Source of the DNA: Streptomyces bluensis
Lineage (GTDB): Bacteria; Actinomycetota; Actinomycetes; Streptomycetales; Streptomycetaceae
Reading direction: 5' to 3'
Length of the DNA stretch: 64,000 nt
Assembly (NCBI RefSeq): GCF_014650715.1
Contig: NZ_BMVM01000002.1
Location: forward strand, 1,040,484 to 1,104,483
Part shown: one piece after another, positions 46,723-55,105 of the stretch
How positions within the stretch are numbered: position 1 is the first letter of the stretch
How the letters are laid out: every line of letters begins with the position of its first letter
The notes under the pieces: model-generated
What the model was told of the DNA's origin: nothing
The model's database searches: none
What the model saw: only the letters and a program-made list of their open reading frames with translations
Program-made: the position numbers and the translations under genes

Positions 46723-48033
46723 CTAGGTGCGGGGTTCGGCGATGCGGGGTTCGGCGATACGGCGGCTCAGGGTCAGGCGGGTCGCGGAGACGGTCTCGCC
46801 GCCGTCCACGACGACTTCGACGGGGGCCGGATGGCCGAGGAACCCTGGCAGGCTCGCGGACAGTCCGTAGGCACCCACGTTGGGAAGCACCAGCAGGTCA
46901 CCCGGGCGCGCCCCGGGCAGGTCCACGGCGCGCGACCGGACGTCGGCGGGCGTGCACAGCGGTCCGGCGAGCGTCACGAAGGACGGGTCGGCGGCCCCCG
47001 TGTCGCCGGTGTCGTCCGCCGCACGGTCGAGGGCGGTCAGTGGCTGGGCGGCAAGCGGCAGGAGACGGCCCGGACCGGGCAGACCGCCCAGATGGTTGAC
47101 GCCGGCGTCGAGCACCGCGTAAGTGGTGCCGCGGCTGTTCCGCACATCGGTGACGGTGACGACCAGCCGTCCGCTGTCGCCGACCAGATGGCGCCCGGAC
47201 TCGAACGCGACCACCGGTTCGCCGTGCCGCCAGCCCGGGAGGTGCTCGTCGAGGACGGCACACAACGCCCTGCGCAGGCCCGGGTAGACGGGCCGCTCGC
47301 CGGGGGTCGCGTACGGGGCCGCGAACCCTCCGCCGAGGTCCAGCAGGTGCAGCGGGATGCCGAGTTCGTCCCGGAGCCGGGCGGCGGTGCGTACGCCCTG
47401 GGCCAGTTCGGCGAGGAGAACGTCCTCGTTCCCGGCGTTGCTGAGCGGGACGAAGTGCGTGCCGATGATCCGCACGCCCTTCACCAGGAGCCGGGCGCCG
47501 TGCTCCGCCAGTTCGTCGAGGTCGAAGCCGAACCGGTACGGGCCGCCGGTCGTCCACGGCCCGGCCTGGCCGGGGGCGCCGGCGGCGTTGATCCGCAGCA
47601 CGCAGTCCGCGGTCACGCCCCGGGCGTCCGCGGCGGCCCCGATCCGCTCCAGGTCGCCGAACGACTCGGCGGAGAAGGTGCGCAGGCCGGCCGCGATGGC
47701 CTCGTCGATCTCCGCCGGGACCTTGCCGGGGCCGGAGTACATCAGCTCCGCCGCCGGATGACCCGCCTGAAGGGCCACGGCCAGTTCGCCGCGCGAGGTC
47801 ACCTCGGCGCGGGCTCCGCCCCGCCGGAGTTCGGCGACGAGGCAGGGGTGCGCGTTGGCCTTGAGCGAGTAGTAGATACGGGCCGGCTGGGGCAGGGACG
47901 CGCGCAGGTCCTCCAGTGCGGTGCGCACGCGGGCCAGGTCGTAGACGTAGAGCGGGCTGCCGTACCGGTCGACGAGCCGACGGAGCGTCAGGTCGTCGCC
48001 GGAGCGCCGCGTGGGGTTCTTGTCAGCGGACAT
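46723..48033 (-). CDS. Group III PLP decarboxylase (LysA/BtrK-like)
   Basis: A 436-residue alanine-racemase-fold decarboxylase, ATG 48033. PLP lysine is Lys58 in YYSLKAN. Further marks are LDLGGGFAAPY (phosphate loop), VAFESGRHLV, and the active-site Cys in SFVTLAGPLCTPADV. Relatives decarboxylate diaminopimelate, ornithine, or carrier-protein-bound amino acids (BtrK). The start overlaps by 11 bp a truncated acyl-ligase tail, hinting that the substrate was once activated as an adenylate or thioester. The C-terminal RIAEPRIAEPRT is a short duplication. Substrate undetermined. Confidence 0.88.
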   Translation of the reverse strand: MSADKNPTRRSGDDLTLRRLVDRYGSPLYVYDLARVRTALEDLRASLPQPARIYYSLKANAHPCLVAELRRGGARAEVTSRGELAVALQAGHPAAELMYSGPGKVPAEIDEAIAAGLRTFSAESFGDLERIGAAADARGVTADCVLRINAAGAPGQAGPWTTGGPYRFGFDLDELAEHGARLLVKGVRIIGTHFVPLSNAGNEDVLLAELAQGVRTAARLRDELGIPLHLLDLGGGFAAPYATPGERPVYPGLRRALCAVLDEHLPGWRHGEPVVAFESGRHLVGDSGRLVVTVTDVRNSRGTTYAVLDAGVNHLGGLPGPGRLLPLAAQPLTALDRAADDTGDTGAADPSFVTLAGPLCTPADVRSRAVDLPGARPGDLLVLPNVGAYGLSASLPGFLGHPAPVEVVVDGGETVSATRLTLSRRIAEPRIAEPRT

Positions 48034-48202
48034 CGGTGTCCTCCATGAGCCGTCGGCACAGCTCCTTGCGGTGGGCCTTGCCGGTGGGGGTGGGCGGCAG
48101 GGCGGTCAGGGCGTGGCAGACATCGGGGACGGCGAAGAGGGGCATGTCGCGGTCGCCCTCCGGGACCAGGGCCGGGAGGGATCCGACCCTGGTCGCGGTC
48201 AT
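48023..48202 (-). CDS. 59-residue C-terminal tail of an acyl-adenylating ligase
   Basis: ATG 48202 with a good ribosome site (gaggagcag) opens a 59-residue frame, MTATRVGSLPALVPEGDRDM. It then reads PLFAVPDVCHALTALPPTPTGKAHRKELCRRL. That is the A10 end of an AMP-forming ligase, carrying the catalytic Lys of P-T-x-T-G-K. No N-terminal ligase domain exists upstream in any frame. It overlaps the decarboxylase start by 11 bp, so it is translated into it. It may be a degraded ligase kept for coupling or a free-standing fragment; the intact start signals are striking. Confidence 0.65.
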   Translation of the reverse strand: MTATRVGSLPALVPEGDRDMPLFAVPDVCHALTALPPTPTGKAHRKELCRRLMEDTDVR

Positions 48203-48351
48203 CGCTGCTCCTCGGGTGTCTGCGATCGGGCGGGCCGCACGCTGGGGTGTCCTGGGATCCGCCGTGCGGTGATCGTCGGTGCTTGGGCTTTGGCCTGGCT
48301 AAAGACCCGCGGGCGGCCCGGGGCCCGGGGTACGGGGCGGGCGGACACGGT

Positions 48352-48386
48352 CGTGCCCCGGCTGCCGTTCGGGCAGCCGGGGCACG
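48352..48386 (-). terminator. 15-bp perfect hairpin after the MFS gene
   Basis: cgtgccccggctgcc (48352-48366) pairs with 48372-48386 around gttcg, 16 bp after the MFS stop on the minus strand. It separates that gene from the ligase-tail/decarboxylase unit. Confidence 0.85.
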
Positions 48387-48401
48387 TTCAACTGGTGTTC
48401 C

Positions 48402-49742
48402 TCAGCTGGTGGTTGTCGTGCTCGCCTCCGGTCGCGGGACCGGCGAGCCGGAGGCGGAGCCAGAACCGGAACCGGAATCGAAGCCGGAGTCGGAACCGGA
48501 GCCGGAGCCGAAATCGGGACCGGGACCGGAATCGGGATCGGCCGGGTCCGGCGGGGTCAGGGACCGGGCGACGATGACGACGCTCAGGATGAGCAGCAGC
48601 GGCACGCACATGGCCGCCCGGTAGGAGACGGCCGCCCCGACGGCCCCGACCAGGGGCGGGCCGACCAGGAAGCCCACGTAGTTGAAGAGGTTGACGCGGG
48701 CCACGGCGGTTTCCGGCGCCCCCGGCAGCCGCTGCGCGCCGATCACGAACACCTGGGGCAGGATCACGGACAGCCCCGCGCCGAGGACGGCGAAACCGAA
48801 CGCACCGGTCAGGGGTTCCGGCGCGGCGGCGACGACGGCGAACCCGACGGCGGTGAGCAGGGCGCCCGCCCGTACCACGGCCACCGCTCCCCAGCGCTGC
48901 ACCCAGCCGTCCCCGAGTCCGCGGCCCACCAGGGTGGCCGCCATGTACAGGGCGTACGGCACGGTCGCCATCGCCTCCGAGCTGTTCAGGGTGTCCTCAA
49001 GGAACTTGGCGCTCCAGTTGGTGGCGGTGGAGTCGGCGACGACGGACACGGCCATGATCAGGCAGAGCGGCAGCAGCGGCTTCCAGGGGACTCCACTCGG
49101 GCGAGCGGACTGCGGGGAGGACTGCTCCGCGGCCGGTCCGGCCGATCCGTCCCGTCCGTCCCCTCCGACCGGTCCGTCCGCCTGCCGGGTCAGGCGGGGG
49201 GCGACCGCCATCGCGACCGGCAGCAGCAGGGCGACCGAACCGGCGAAGAGGGTGAGCAGGGAGAGGTCCCAGTGGGCTCCGGCCCAGGCGAGCACGGCGC
49301 CGAGGATGCCGCCGAGGCTGGCTGCACCGTGGAAGCCCAGCATGATGCTGCGCCCGTAGCCGCGCTGGATCCCGACACCCGTCATGTTCAGGCTCGCCTC
49401 CATGGCGCCCACCAGCAGCCCGAAGACGGCCAGGCAGGCCGTGAGTTGCCAGACGGTCTCGCCCGCCCCGACCCCGGCCAGGCACAGACAGATCACGGGC
49501 TGGACCACGCGGACCACCACGGGCGCGGGAACCCGGCGCACCACACGCGAGACGGTGATGCTGCCGACGCCTGCCAGGGCCGGTACGGCCGCGAGGAACA
49601 TCGGGAGCTGGGCGTCGCTGAGGCCGTAACGATCCTGGATCGCCGGGATGCGGGTGACCAGCAGGGCGAAGACCGCTCCGTGGACGAGAAAGACCAGCAG
49701 CAGCGCGGTGCGGGCCTGTCGCAGCCGTACCGGGATCTCCAT
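48402..49742 (-). CDS. MFS transporter
   Basis: A 446-residue permease from ATG 49742 behind gaaggaggtgcc. About 12 hydrophobic segments are visible, with VTRIPAIQDRYGLSDAQLPM near the start and a loop LVGRGLGDGWVQRWGAVAVV. It resembles the YbjJ/fucose-permease-like group rather than classical drug exporters. A hydrophilic mid-loop (DGPVGGDGRDGSAGP) and a C-terminal tail of GSGSGSDSG repeats, encoded by hexanucleotide-like DNA, are disordered. In this locus export of a metabolite is likely. Confidence 0.85.
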   Translation of the reverse strand: MEIPVRLRQARTALLLVFLVHGAVFALLVTRIPAIQDRYGLSDAQLPMFLAAVPALAGVGSITVSRVVRRVPAPVVVRVVQPVICLCLAGVGAGETVWQLTACLAVFGLLVGAMEASLNMTGVGIQRGYGRSIMLGFHGAASLGGILGAVLAWAGAHWDLSLLTLFAGSVALLLPVAMAVAPRLTRQADGPVGGDGRDGSAGPAAEQSSPQSARPSGVPWKPLLPLCLIMAVSVVADSTATNWSAKFLEDTLNSSEAMATVPYALYMAATLVGRGLGDGWVQRWGAVAVVRAGALLTAVGFAVVAAAPEPLTGAFGFAVLGAGLSVILPQVFVIGAQRLPGAPETAVARVNLFNYVGFLVGPPLVGAVGAAVSYRAAMCVPLLLILSVVIVARSLTPPDPADPDSGPGPDFGSGSGSDSGFDSGSGSGSASGSPVPRPEASTTTTS

Positions 49743-49898
49743 GGCACCTCCTTCGGTGTTCGGTTCGCCGCCACTCGCCCGAGGGCAGCGCCGACGTGAC
49801 CGTAGGGAGCGACGCTGAAGTACGGCTTGCGCGGCGGCAGAACGGAGAAGCGCCTCAGTGCCCCCTCCGGGCGGACGACGGGGGTTCGACGACCGGCC

Positions 49899-50696
49899 CT
49901 AGTCGCCCGGCGCCCCGACCAGGTTCATGTCCATGCCCATCAGATCGACGATGTCGACGTACCGGCTCACCACGTCCGAGAGCCGGTCGAGGAAGGCCGT
50001 CTCCTGCTCCCTGATGAAGAAGTGGCCGCCCGGCACCTCCACGGTCTCGCTGTCCCGAGTGGAGTACGGGGCCCATTCCCGTACCTCCGGGACGGTCACC
50101 AGCCGGTCGTCGACCCCGGCGAAGGTGTGCAACGGAATCGGCAGCGGGGTACGGTCCACGCCTCCGGCGCCGTCGCAGAGCATCAGGTCGTCCCTGACGA
50201 CGGGCAGCAGGGCCGCCAGCCAGTCCGGGCGGTCCAGCAGTACCCGCGGCAGACCGCCCAACGAGGCCAGTCCTCGCACCAGTTCGCTGTCGTCGGCCCC
50301 GTAGCCGTGGGTGATCGGCGGAGCCGGCAGATGCGGGGCGCGGTGGGCTGCGAGGAGGAGGGCGAGGGGGAGCCGTTCGCCGCGGGCCCGGCGGTGCTGG
50401 GCCAGGGCGAAGGCGATGAGGGCGCCCATGCTGTGCCCGTACACCACATGGGGACGGTCGAGTTCCTCGCCGAGTTCGCGGTCCAGGTCCTCGACGAGCG
50501 CGGGGAGATCGGTGAAGCGCGGCTCCGCCATCCGGCCCTCGCGGCCGGGCAGTTGTACCGGCAGCACCTCCACGCGGGTTCCCAGCTGCCGCTGCCACCC
50601 CGCGTACACGGAGGCGCCGCCGCCCGCGTAGGGGAAGCAGAACATACGGAGACGGTCGGGGTGGCCCGTACCACCGCGCCTCAGGTATCGCGTCAT
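49899..50696 (-). CDS. Type II thioesterase
   Basis: A 265-residue alpha/beta hydrolase from ATG 50696. It has the TEII fingerprints: MFCFPYAGGGASVYAGWQ, VQLPGREGRM, catalytic Ser89 in VYGHSMGAL, Asp in FAGVDDRLV and His in VPGGHFFIRE. TEII proteins remove misprimed acyl groups from PKS or NRPS carrier proteins. No PKS or NRPS is encoded in this window, which is odd; the enzyme may serve a carrier protein elsewhere or act as a stand-alone release enzyme. Confidence 0.93.
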   Translation of the reverse strand: MTRYLRRGGTGHPDRLRMFCFPYAGGGASVYAGWQRQLGTRVEVLPVQLPGREGRMAEPRFTDLPALVEDLDRELGEELDRPHVVYGHSMGALIAFALAQHRRARGERLPLALLLAAHRAPHLPAPPITHGYGADDSELVRGLASLGGLPRVLLDRPDWLAALLPVVRDDLMLCDGAGGVDRTPLPIPLHTFAGVDDRLVTVPEVREWAPYSTRDSETVEVPGGHFFIREQETAFLDRLSDVVSRYVDIVDLMGMDMNLVGAPGD

Positions 50697-50828
50697 AGTG
50701 CCCCGATCTCCTCTCGGTACGCGGTGGCCACCGAATGAGCGGGGGCCCTCAGTACACACAGCCAGTGCACACAGCGTCGCCAGTGGCGCTTAAGGACCGC
50801 CAAACGGCAGCGAACGGAGGTGACCGGC

Positions 50829-51665
50829 TCAGGCCGGAGCGGCCGTCAGAGGCAGGGCCGACCAGTCGTCGCCGCCGACCACGGACGGGGCCGGTGACTC
50901 CAGGGCCGGGTCGGCCTGGAGGATGGCCTGGTGCAGGCGCTGAAGCCGTATCGACGGTTCCAGGGCCAGCTCACGGATCAGCGAGCCGCGCAGCCGCTGG
51001 TAGGAACTCAGGGCGTGGGAGGGCCGGCCGCAGCGGTAGAGCGCCAGCATGAGTTGGGCGTGCACGGTCTCGTGCAGCGGGTGCTGGGCGGCCAGCGCGG
51101 TCAGTTCGCCCAGCAGCAACGCGTGCCGGCCGAGCCGCATGTCGGCCTCGATCCGGGCGTCGAGGGCGCCGAGCCTGGTCTCCTCCAGCCGCACCACCTC
51201 GATCTCCAGAGCCCGGCCGATCTGCACATCGGCCAGGGCGGGCCCCCGCCACAGTCCCAACGCCTGGTGCAGCAGCTGGGAGGCCTCACGGGGCGCTCCC
51301 TCACGCAACGCCGTCTGCCCGGCCACGGACAGCCGCTGGAACTCGACCGCGTCACCGGCCTGCGCCACGTCCAGCGCGTAGCCGCCGTAGCGCGTGCACA
51401 GCACGTCCTTGGGTCCGCGCACGGCGGCCGGGCCCAGGGCCGAGGCCAGCATGCGGCGCAACTGTCTTATGTACGTCTGGAGCGTGGCGGGCGCGGTCCG
51501 CGGCGGGGCGTCCCCCCACAGTTCGTCGAGCAGGGTGGACACGGTCACGACCTGGCCCGCGTGCAGGGCCAGCAGGGCGAGCACCTGACGGGGCTTGGCC
51601 GCGCTGGGCACCACGGACGTACGGTCGAGCTGGGCGACGAGCGGCCCCAGGACCCGGATCTCCAT
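50829..51665 (-). CDS. SARP-family transcriptional activator
   Basis: A 278-residue regulator, ATG 51665 after aagggag. The OmpR-type winged helix comes first (MEIRVLGPLVAQLDRTSVVP, LLDELWGDAPPRTAPATLQT, YIRQLRRML) and the bacterial activation domain next (LGRHALLLGELTALAAQHPL, LYRCGRPSHALSSYQRLRGS). It is the short SARP form, without ATPase or TPR domains. Such proteins switch on antibiotic clusters from direct heptamer repeats near -35 boxes. It diverges from the SagB gene. It is the strongest single sign that this region is a biosynthetic locus. Confidence 0.93.
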   Translation of the reverse strand: MEIRVLGPLVAQLDRTSVVPSAAKPRQVLALLALHAGQVVTVSTLLDELWGDAPPRTAPATLQTYIRQLRRMLASALGPAAVRGPKDVLCTRYGGYALDVAQAGDAVEFQRLSVAGQTALREGAPREASQLLHQALGLWRGPALADVQIGRALEIEVVRLEETRLGALDARIEADMRLGRHALLLGELTALAAQHPLHETVHAQLMLALYRCGRPSHALSSYQRLRGSLIRELALEPSIRLQRLHQAILQADPALESPAPSVVGGDDWSALPLTAAPA

Positions 51666-51813
51666 CTGGTTCTCCCTTCAGCCAATACCACAGCCAATAC
51701 CACTCGGCAGCCCCAACCGCTCGGCTTCCTCGGCGCTCAACGATGGCACCTCGGCCCACGCCGCCCCAGTGAGCGCTTCATCGGCCGCATATGAATTACC
51801 GAGGTGGCGACCC

Positions 51814-51963
51814 ATGACGGATTCACAGGGGAGCCATGAAACGAACACTGTCTTCGGTGCCCTCGATGCCCGAACAATCCCTGTATGCCGATCGGTGCGG
51901 ATCAGTGCCGATCAGCTCACGGCGGCTGTGCATCCACACACAGCCGTTTCCGTGTTGGCCTGA
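51814..51963 (+). CDS. Possible 49-residue peptide upstream of SagB
   Basis: ATG 51814 follows gaggtgg at 6 bp and the -10-like atatgaat by about 25 bp. The peptide begins MTDSQGSHETNTVFGALDAR, contains one Cys (IPVCRSVRIS) and ends HTAVSVLA. It is short, polar at the start and Ser/Thr-containing, so a RiPP precursor or small regulatory peptide is conceivable next to a SagB dehydrogenase. A second frame (ATG 51836, 94 residues) overlaps it and also has a ggggag site. Neither is proven; this one has the better promoter and spacing. Confidence 0.35.
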   Translation: MTDSQGSHETNTVFGALDARTIPVCRSVRISADQLTAAVHPHTAVSVLA

Positions 51964-52030
51964 CCCTGTTCGCCGCCCCTGGCCGTCACCCCATGGCCGT
52001 CTCCCCTTGCCTGTCTCCTCCCTGCCCCTG

Positions 52031-52080
52031 ACTGTCTGTCCGCGTCCGCCCGAGCACTGTCTGTCCGCGTCCGCCCGAGC
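52031..52080. repeat. 25-bp perfect tandem duplication
   Basis: Two identical 25-bp units beginning actgtctgtccgcgtccgcc lie head to tail, 49 bp before the SagB start. Confidence 0.95.
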
Positions 52081-52128
52081 CGCGCAGCGTCCCCCACCGC
52101 CGCCGCCTGGTACACCGTAGGAGCCGCC

Positions 52129-53715
52129 ATGTCCGTTGTGAGCCCGTTCAGCACCACCGTGACCACGCAGGCCGAGAGACGCTGTGTCTCCTTCTGGTCG
52201 CTACGCGAGGACGTCCTGGTGGATACGAGCGGCCCGAGCGGTTCCGTGGTGCTCTCCGGGCGGTGGGGGGAAGTGCGGCTGCACGGGGCGGGCCCGTCGG
52301 TGCGTGAGACGTTGCGCCGGATGAGTCTCGGCCCGATCTCGCTGGCCAACGCGGTGGCCGGGCTGACGGCCGACGACTCCATGCACCCTCCCTCCGGGGG
52401 GCCGGAGACGGAGATCCTCGCGGTGCTGCACCGGCTGCAGCACCTGGTGGTGCGCTCGCTGAGCATGGAGGAGTCCGACCGTCTGCTGATGTCGGTGGTC
52501 CCGATCGCCCGGTCCGCCCGCTATCGGCCGGTCGCGGCCGACCAGAGCCATCCGGTGCGGCTGTCCCGTTTCGCGTTCCTGCACAGCGAGGGCCAGGGCT
52601 TCGTGCTGGAGTCCCCCGCGTCGCTGTACCGCGTGGTGGTGCACGGCCCGGAGGTCTCCTGGCTGATCGGCATGCTCGGCCGTCCGGTCACCGTCGACCA
52701 GATGGCGGCCTCCGTACCGCTGAGCAGCCCGGTGATCGCGGGCATCATCGCCCATCTGCTGGCCACCGGCATGGTGGTCCCCGCCGAGCAGCCGCACACC
52801 GGGGAGGGCACGCAGGGCGATGCCCCGGCGGGCGGCGGCGCGGTCCCGCACTTCGCCGAGGACGAGGACCCGGCACTGCTGTCGTGGTCCGCCGTCGACC
52901 TGCTCTTCCACAGCCGTTCGACGCTCGGCAGGCACGACGCGGACTTCGGCGCCACGTACCCGCTCGCCCAGCGCGTGGCCCCCGCCCCGGCCGTCAAGCC
53001 GCTGCCGGACGGCCCGCGTCTCCCCCTCGCCCGGCCCTGTCTGAGCGAGGTGGCGGCGAGCGACCCTCCGCTGACCACCGTGGTGGAGGAGCGCCGCACC
53101 GTCCGCTCCTTCGGCCCGGCCCGGCTCACGGCCGCCGTGCTCGGCGAGTTCCTGTACCGGGCGCTGAGGATCCGCAGCCTGTACGAGCCGGACGACGAGG
53201 CCGACCACCCGGAGTCGTTCAGCGACCGCCCCTACCCCAGCGGCGGCCGCGCCTATGAGCTGGAGTTCTACCTCACGGTCCGGGACTGCGCCGACATCCC
53301 GCCGGGCACCTACTACTACGCCCCGCTGGAGCACTGCCTGGTGCGGCTCGGCGACGGCGAGACGGACCCGACGCTGTCCGAGCTGCTCGCGGAGGCGCAG
53401 ATCACCGCCGGGCTGACCGAGCCGCCCGCCGTGGTCATCACCATCACCTCGCGCATCCACCGTCTGGCGTGGAAGTACAGCGGCCTGCCCTACGCGCTGA
53501 CGCTCAAGCACGTCGGCGCGGTGATCCAGAACCTGTACCTGATCGGAACCGCGATGGGGCTGGCCTCCTGCGCCCTGGACAGCGGCGACATCGAACTGGC
53601 CGCCCGCACCACCGGTACGGACTGGCGGATCGAGCCAAGCGTCGGCGGCTTCATCCTGGGCACATCACCCGAACCGTCATCAACTTCCCCCAGTTCTCCC
53701 ACAGTTAGTACATGA
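52129..53715 (+). CDS. SagB-family FMN dehydrogenase
   Basis: A 528-residue protein, ATG 52129 after taggag. The C-terminal half is a nitroreductase-fold FMN dehydrogenase of the SagB/ThcOx type: VVEERRTVRSFGPARLTAAV, YPSGGRAYELEFYLTVRDC, GTYYYAPLEHCLVRL and KHVGAVIQNLYLIGTAMGLA. The first about 260 residues form the winged-helix-like N-terminal region of the long SagB class (LATGMVVPAE). SagB enzymes oxidise azolines to azoles on peptides or NRPS intermediates. No YcaO cyclodehydratase is encoded nearby, so the substrate is not an ordinary azole RiPP or lies elsewhere. Confidence 0.9.
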   Translation: MSVVSPFSTTVTTQAERRCVSFWSLREDVLVDTSGPSGSVVLSGRWGEVRLHGAGPSVRETLRRMSLGPISLANAVAGLTADDSMHPPSGGPETEILAVLHRLQHLVVRSLSMEESDRLLMSVVPIARSARYRPVAADQSHPVRLSRFAFLHSEGQGFVLESPASLYRVVVHGPEVSWLIGMLGRPVTVDQMAASVPLSSPVIAGIIAHLLATGMVVPAEQPHTGEGTQGDAPAGGGAVPHFAEDEDPALLSWSAVDLLFHSRSTLGRHDADFGATYPLAQRVAPAPAVKPLPDGPRLPLARPCLSEVAASDPPLTTVVEERRTVRSFGPARLTAAVLGEFLYRALRIRSLYEPDDEADHPESFSDRPYPSGGRAYELEFYLTVRDCADIPPGTYYYAPLEHCLVRLGDGETDPTLSELLAEAQITAGLTEPPAVVITITSRIHRLAWKYSGLPYALTLKHVGAVIQNLYLIGTAMGLASCALDSGDIELAARTTGTDWRIEPSVGGFILGTSPEPSSTSPSSPTVST

Positions 53716-53797
53716 GCCTCGCATTCCCCCCTTCGAATTTCAGCCAGTCCACCTAAACTGAGAGCACTTGATCCGGTACGCGTTGTGGGGGACGTTC

Positions 53798-55054
53798 ATG
53801 GAGGCTGCTGCGCCGCGCTCGGGGAGAGACACCGACACGTCCTCTCGGGACATCTCCACCGGCGGCGCCGGCATCGCTGGTTCCGCCCTGTCGACGGCGG
53901 TGCGCGCGCTCGGCCTGAACGCTCCGCCACCCCGGCTCGCCCTGAGCGTCGTGGTGATCGTCGAGTGCGGCTTCGCCCTGGTGGGCTTCCTGAACGTCAT
54001 GGCCGAGAAACCGGGCGCGGTCATCCTCGTCGTCTCGGGTCTCGTCTTCTGCCTCATCGGCCTTCTCCAGCTGGTCCACTCCTCGTACCGTCTGCGGCAC
54101 TTCCGGGCCCGCTGGTACCGGTGGACCCTCAGCCTGCAGGCCGTGCTGACCTATCTGCCACTGTTCGTCCTGGGGCTCGGATGGGGCGAAATGGCCGGAT
54201 TCCTGGGTGCCTCACTGCTGCTGGTGCTGAAACCCGTGGTGGCCTGGCCGCTGTTCGGGCTCGTCGCCATGACGGCGGCCGCCACGGGGCCGATGCTCGG
54301 TATGGGTGCCGCGGACTCGGCCGACATCACCGTCACCACCGTGCTGACGGGCCTGATCGTGTACGGGCTGAGCCGTCTCGCCCAGCTCGTGGTCGACGTG
54401 CAGGCGGCGCAGGCCGAGCTCGCCCGGCTGGCCGTCAGCCAGGAACGGCTGCGGTTCGCCCGGGACCTGCACGACCTGCTCGGCTACAGCCTGTCGGCGG
54501 TCACCCTCAAGAGCGAGCTGGCGTGCCGCCTCGTGCCGGCGACTCCCGAGCGCGCCCTGGAGGAGTTGAAGAGCATCCTGGAGATCTCACGGCAGGCACT
54601 CGCCGACGTCCGCACGGTGGCCCGCGGCTACCGGGACATGTCGCTGGCCACGGAGGCGGTGTCGGCGCAGTCGGTCCTTGAGGCCGCGGGCATCCAGGTG
54701 ACCACGGACTTCCGCGGCGCGCCCACCGAGGGCGAGGTGAACACCATCATGGCGACCGTCCTCCGGGAGGCCATCACCAATCTGCTGCGCCACAGCAAGG
54801 CGGAGCACTGCCGGCTCGAAAGCTGGACGACCGCCCTGGGCGAGCTGGTCCTCACCATCGCCAACGACGGGGTGCAGCCCCTCCCGCAGAGCGCCGACGG
54901 CACGCTCGCGATCCCGGACGGCAGCGGCCTGGGGAACCTGCAGTTCCGGCTGACGTCCATCGGTGGCAGCCTGTCGACCGGAGTGGACGAGGCGGGCTGG
55001 TTCGTCCTGCGGGCGGTGGCTCCGGTCCGGTGGCCCGCCCACGACGCCCGGTGA
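53798..55054 (+). CDS. Sensor histidine kinase (HisKA_3 type)
   Basis: A 418-residue kinase, ATG 53798 after gtggggg. About five membrane helices span residues 46-195. The dimerisation/phosphoacceptor segment is RLRFARDLHDLLGYSLSAVT with His225, and an ATPase domain follows (VLREAITNLLRHSKAEHC; GSGLGNLQFRLTSIGGSLST). This DesK/NarX-like class pairs with LuxR-type response regulators. Its obvious partner is the response regulator just beyond its stop, but on the opposite strand and convergent. Confidence 0.93.
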   Translation: MEAAAPRSGRDTDTSSRDISTGGAGIAGSALSTAVRALGLNAPPPRLALSVVVIVECGFALVGFLNVMAEKPGAVILVVSGLVFCLIGLLQLVHSSYRLRHFRARWYRWTLSLQAVLTYLPLFVLGLGWGEMAGFLGASLLLVLKPVVAWPLFGLVAMTAAATGPMLGMGAADSADITVTTVLTGLIVYGLSRLAQLVVDVQAAQAELARLAVSQERLRFARDLHDLLGYSLSAVTLKSELACRLVPATPERALEELKSILEISRQALADVRTVARGYRDMSLATEAVSAQSVLEAAGIQVTTDFRGAPTEGEVNTIMATVLREAITNLLRHSKAEHCRLESWTTALGELVLTIANDGVQPLPQSADGTLAIPDGSGLGNLQFRLTSIGGSLSTGVDEAGWFVLRAVAPVRWPAHDAR

Positions 55055-55105
55055 ACGGGCCGACGGCGCCCGTTGAACCGGCCGACGGCCCCCGGAACCG
55101 GCGTC

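Larger units (their letters stand above)
51666..52128. promoter_or_regulatory. Divergent promoter gap between SARP and SagB genes
   Basis: This 463-bp gap contains a 12-bp direct repeat agccaataccac (about 51681-51704) close to the SARP start. An AT-rich gcatatgaattacc (about 51787) looks like a -10 box. A 49-codon ORF (51814) and a 25-bp tandem duplication (52031-52080) follow before SagB. SARP targets or other operators are expected here; none was matched to a known consensus. Confidence 0.45.

Noticed and set aside
51836..52120. 94-codon frame overlapping the 49-codon ORF before SagB
   Set aside because: Has a ggggag site but its composition is Pro/Ser/Arg-rich and it contains the 25-bp tandem duplication; less likely than the shorter frame.
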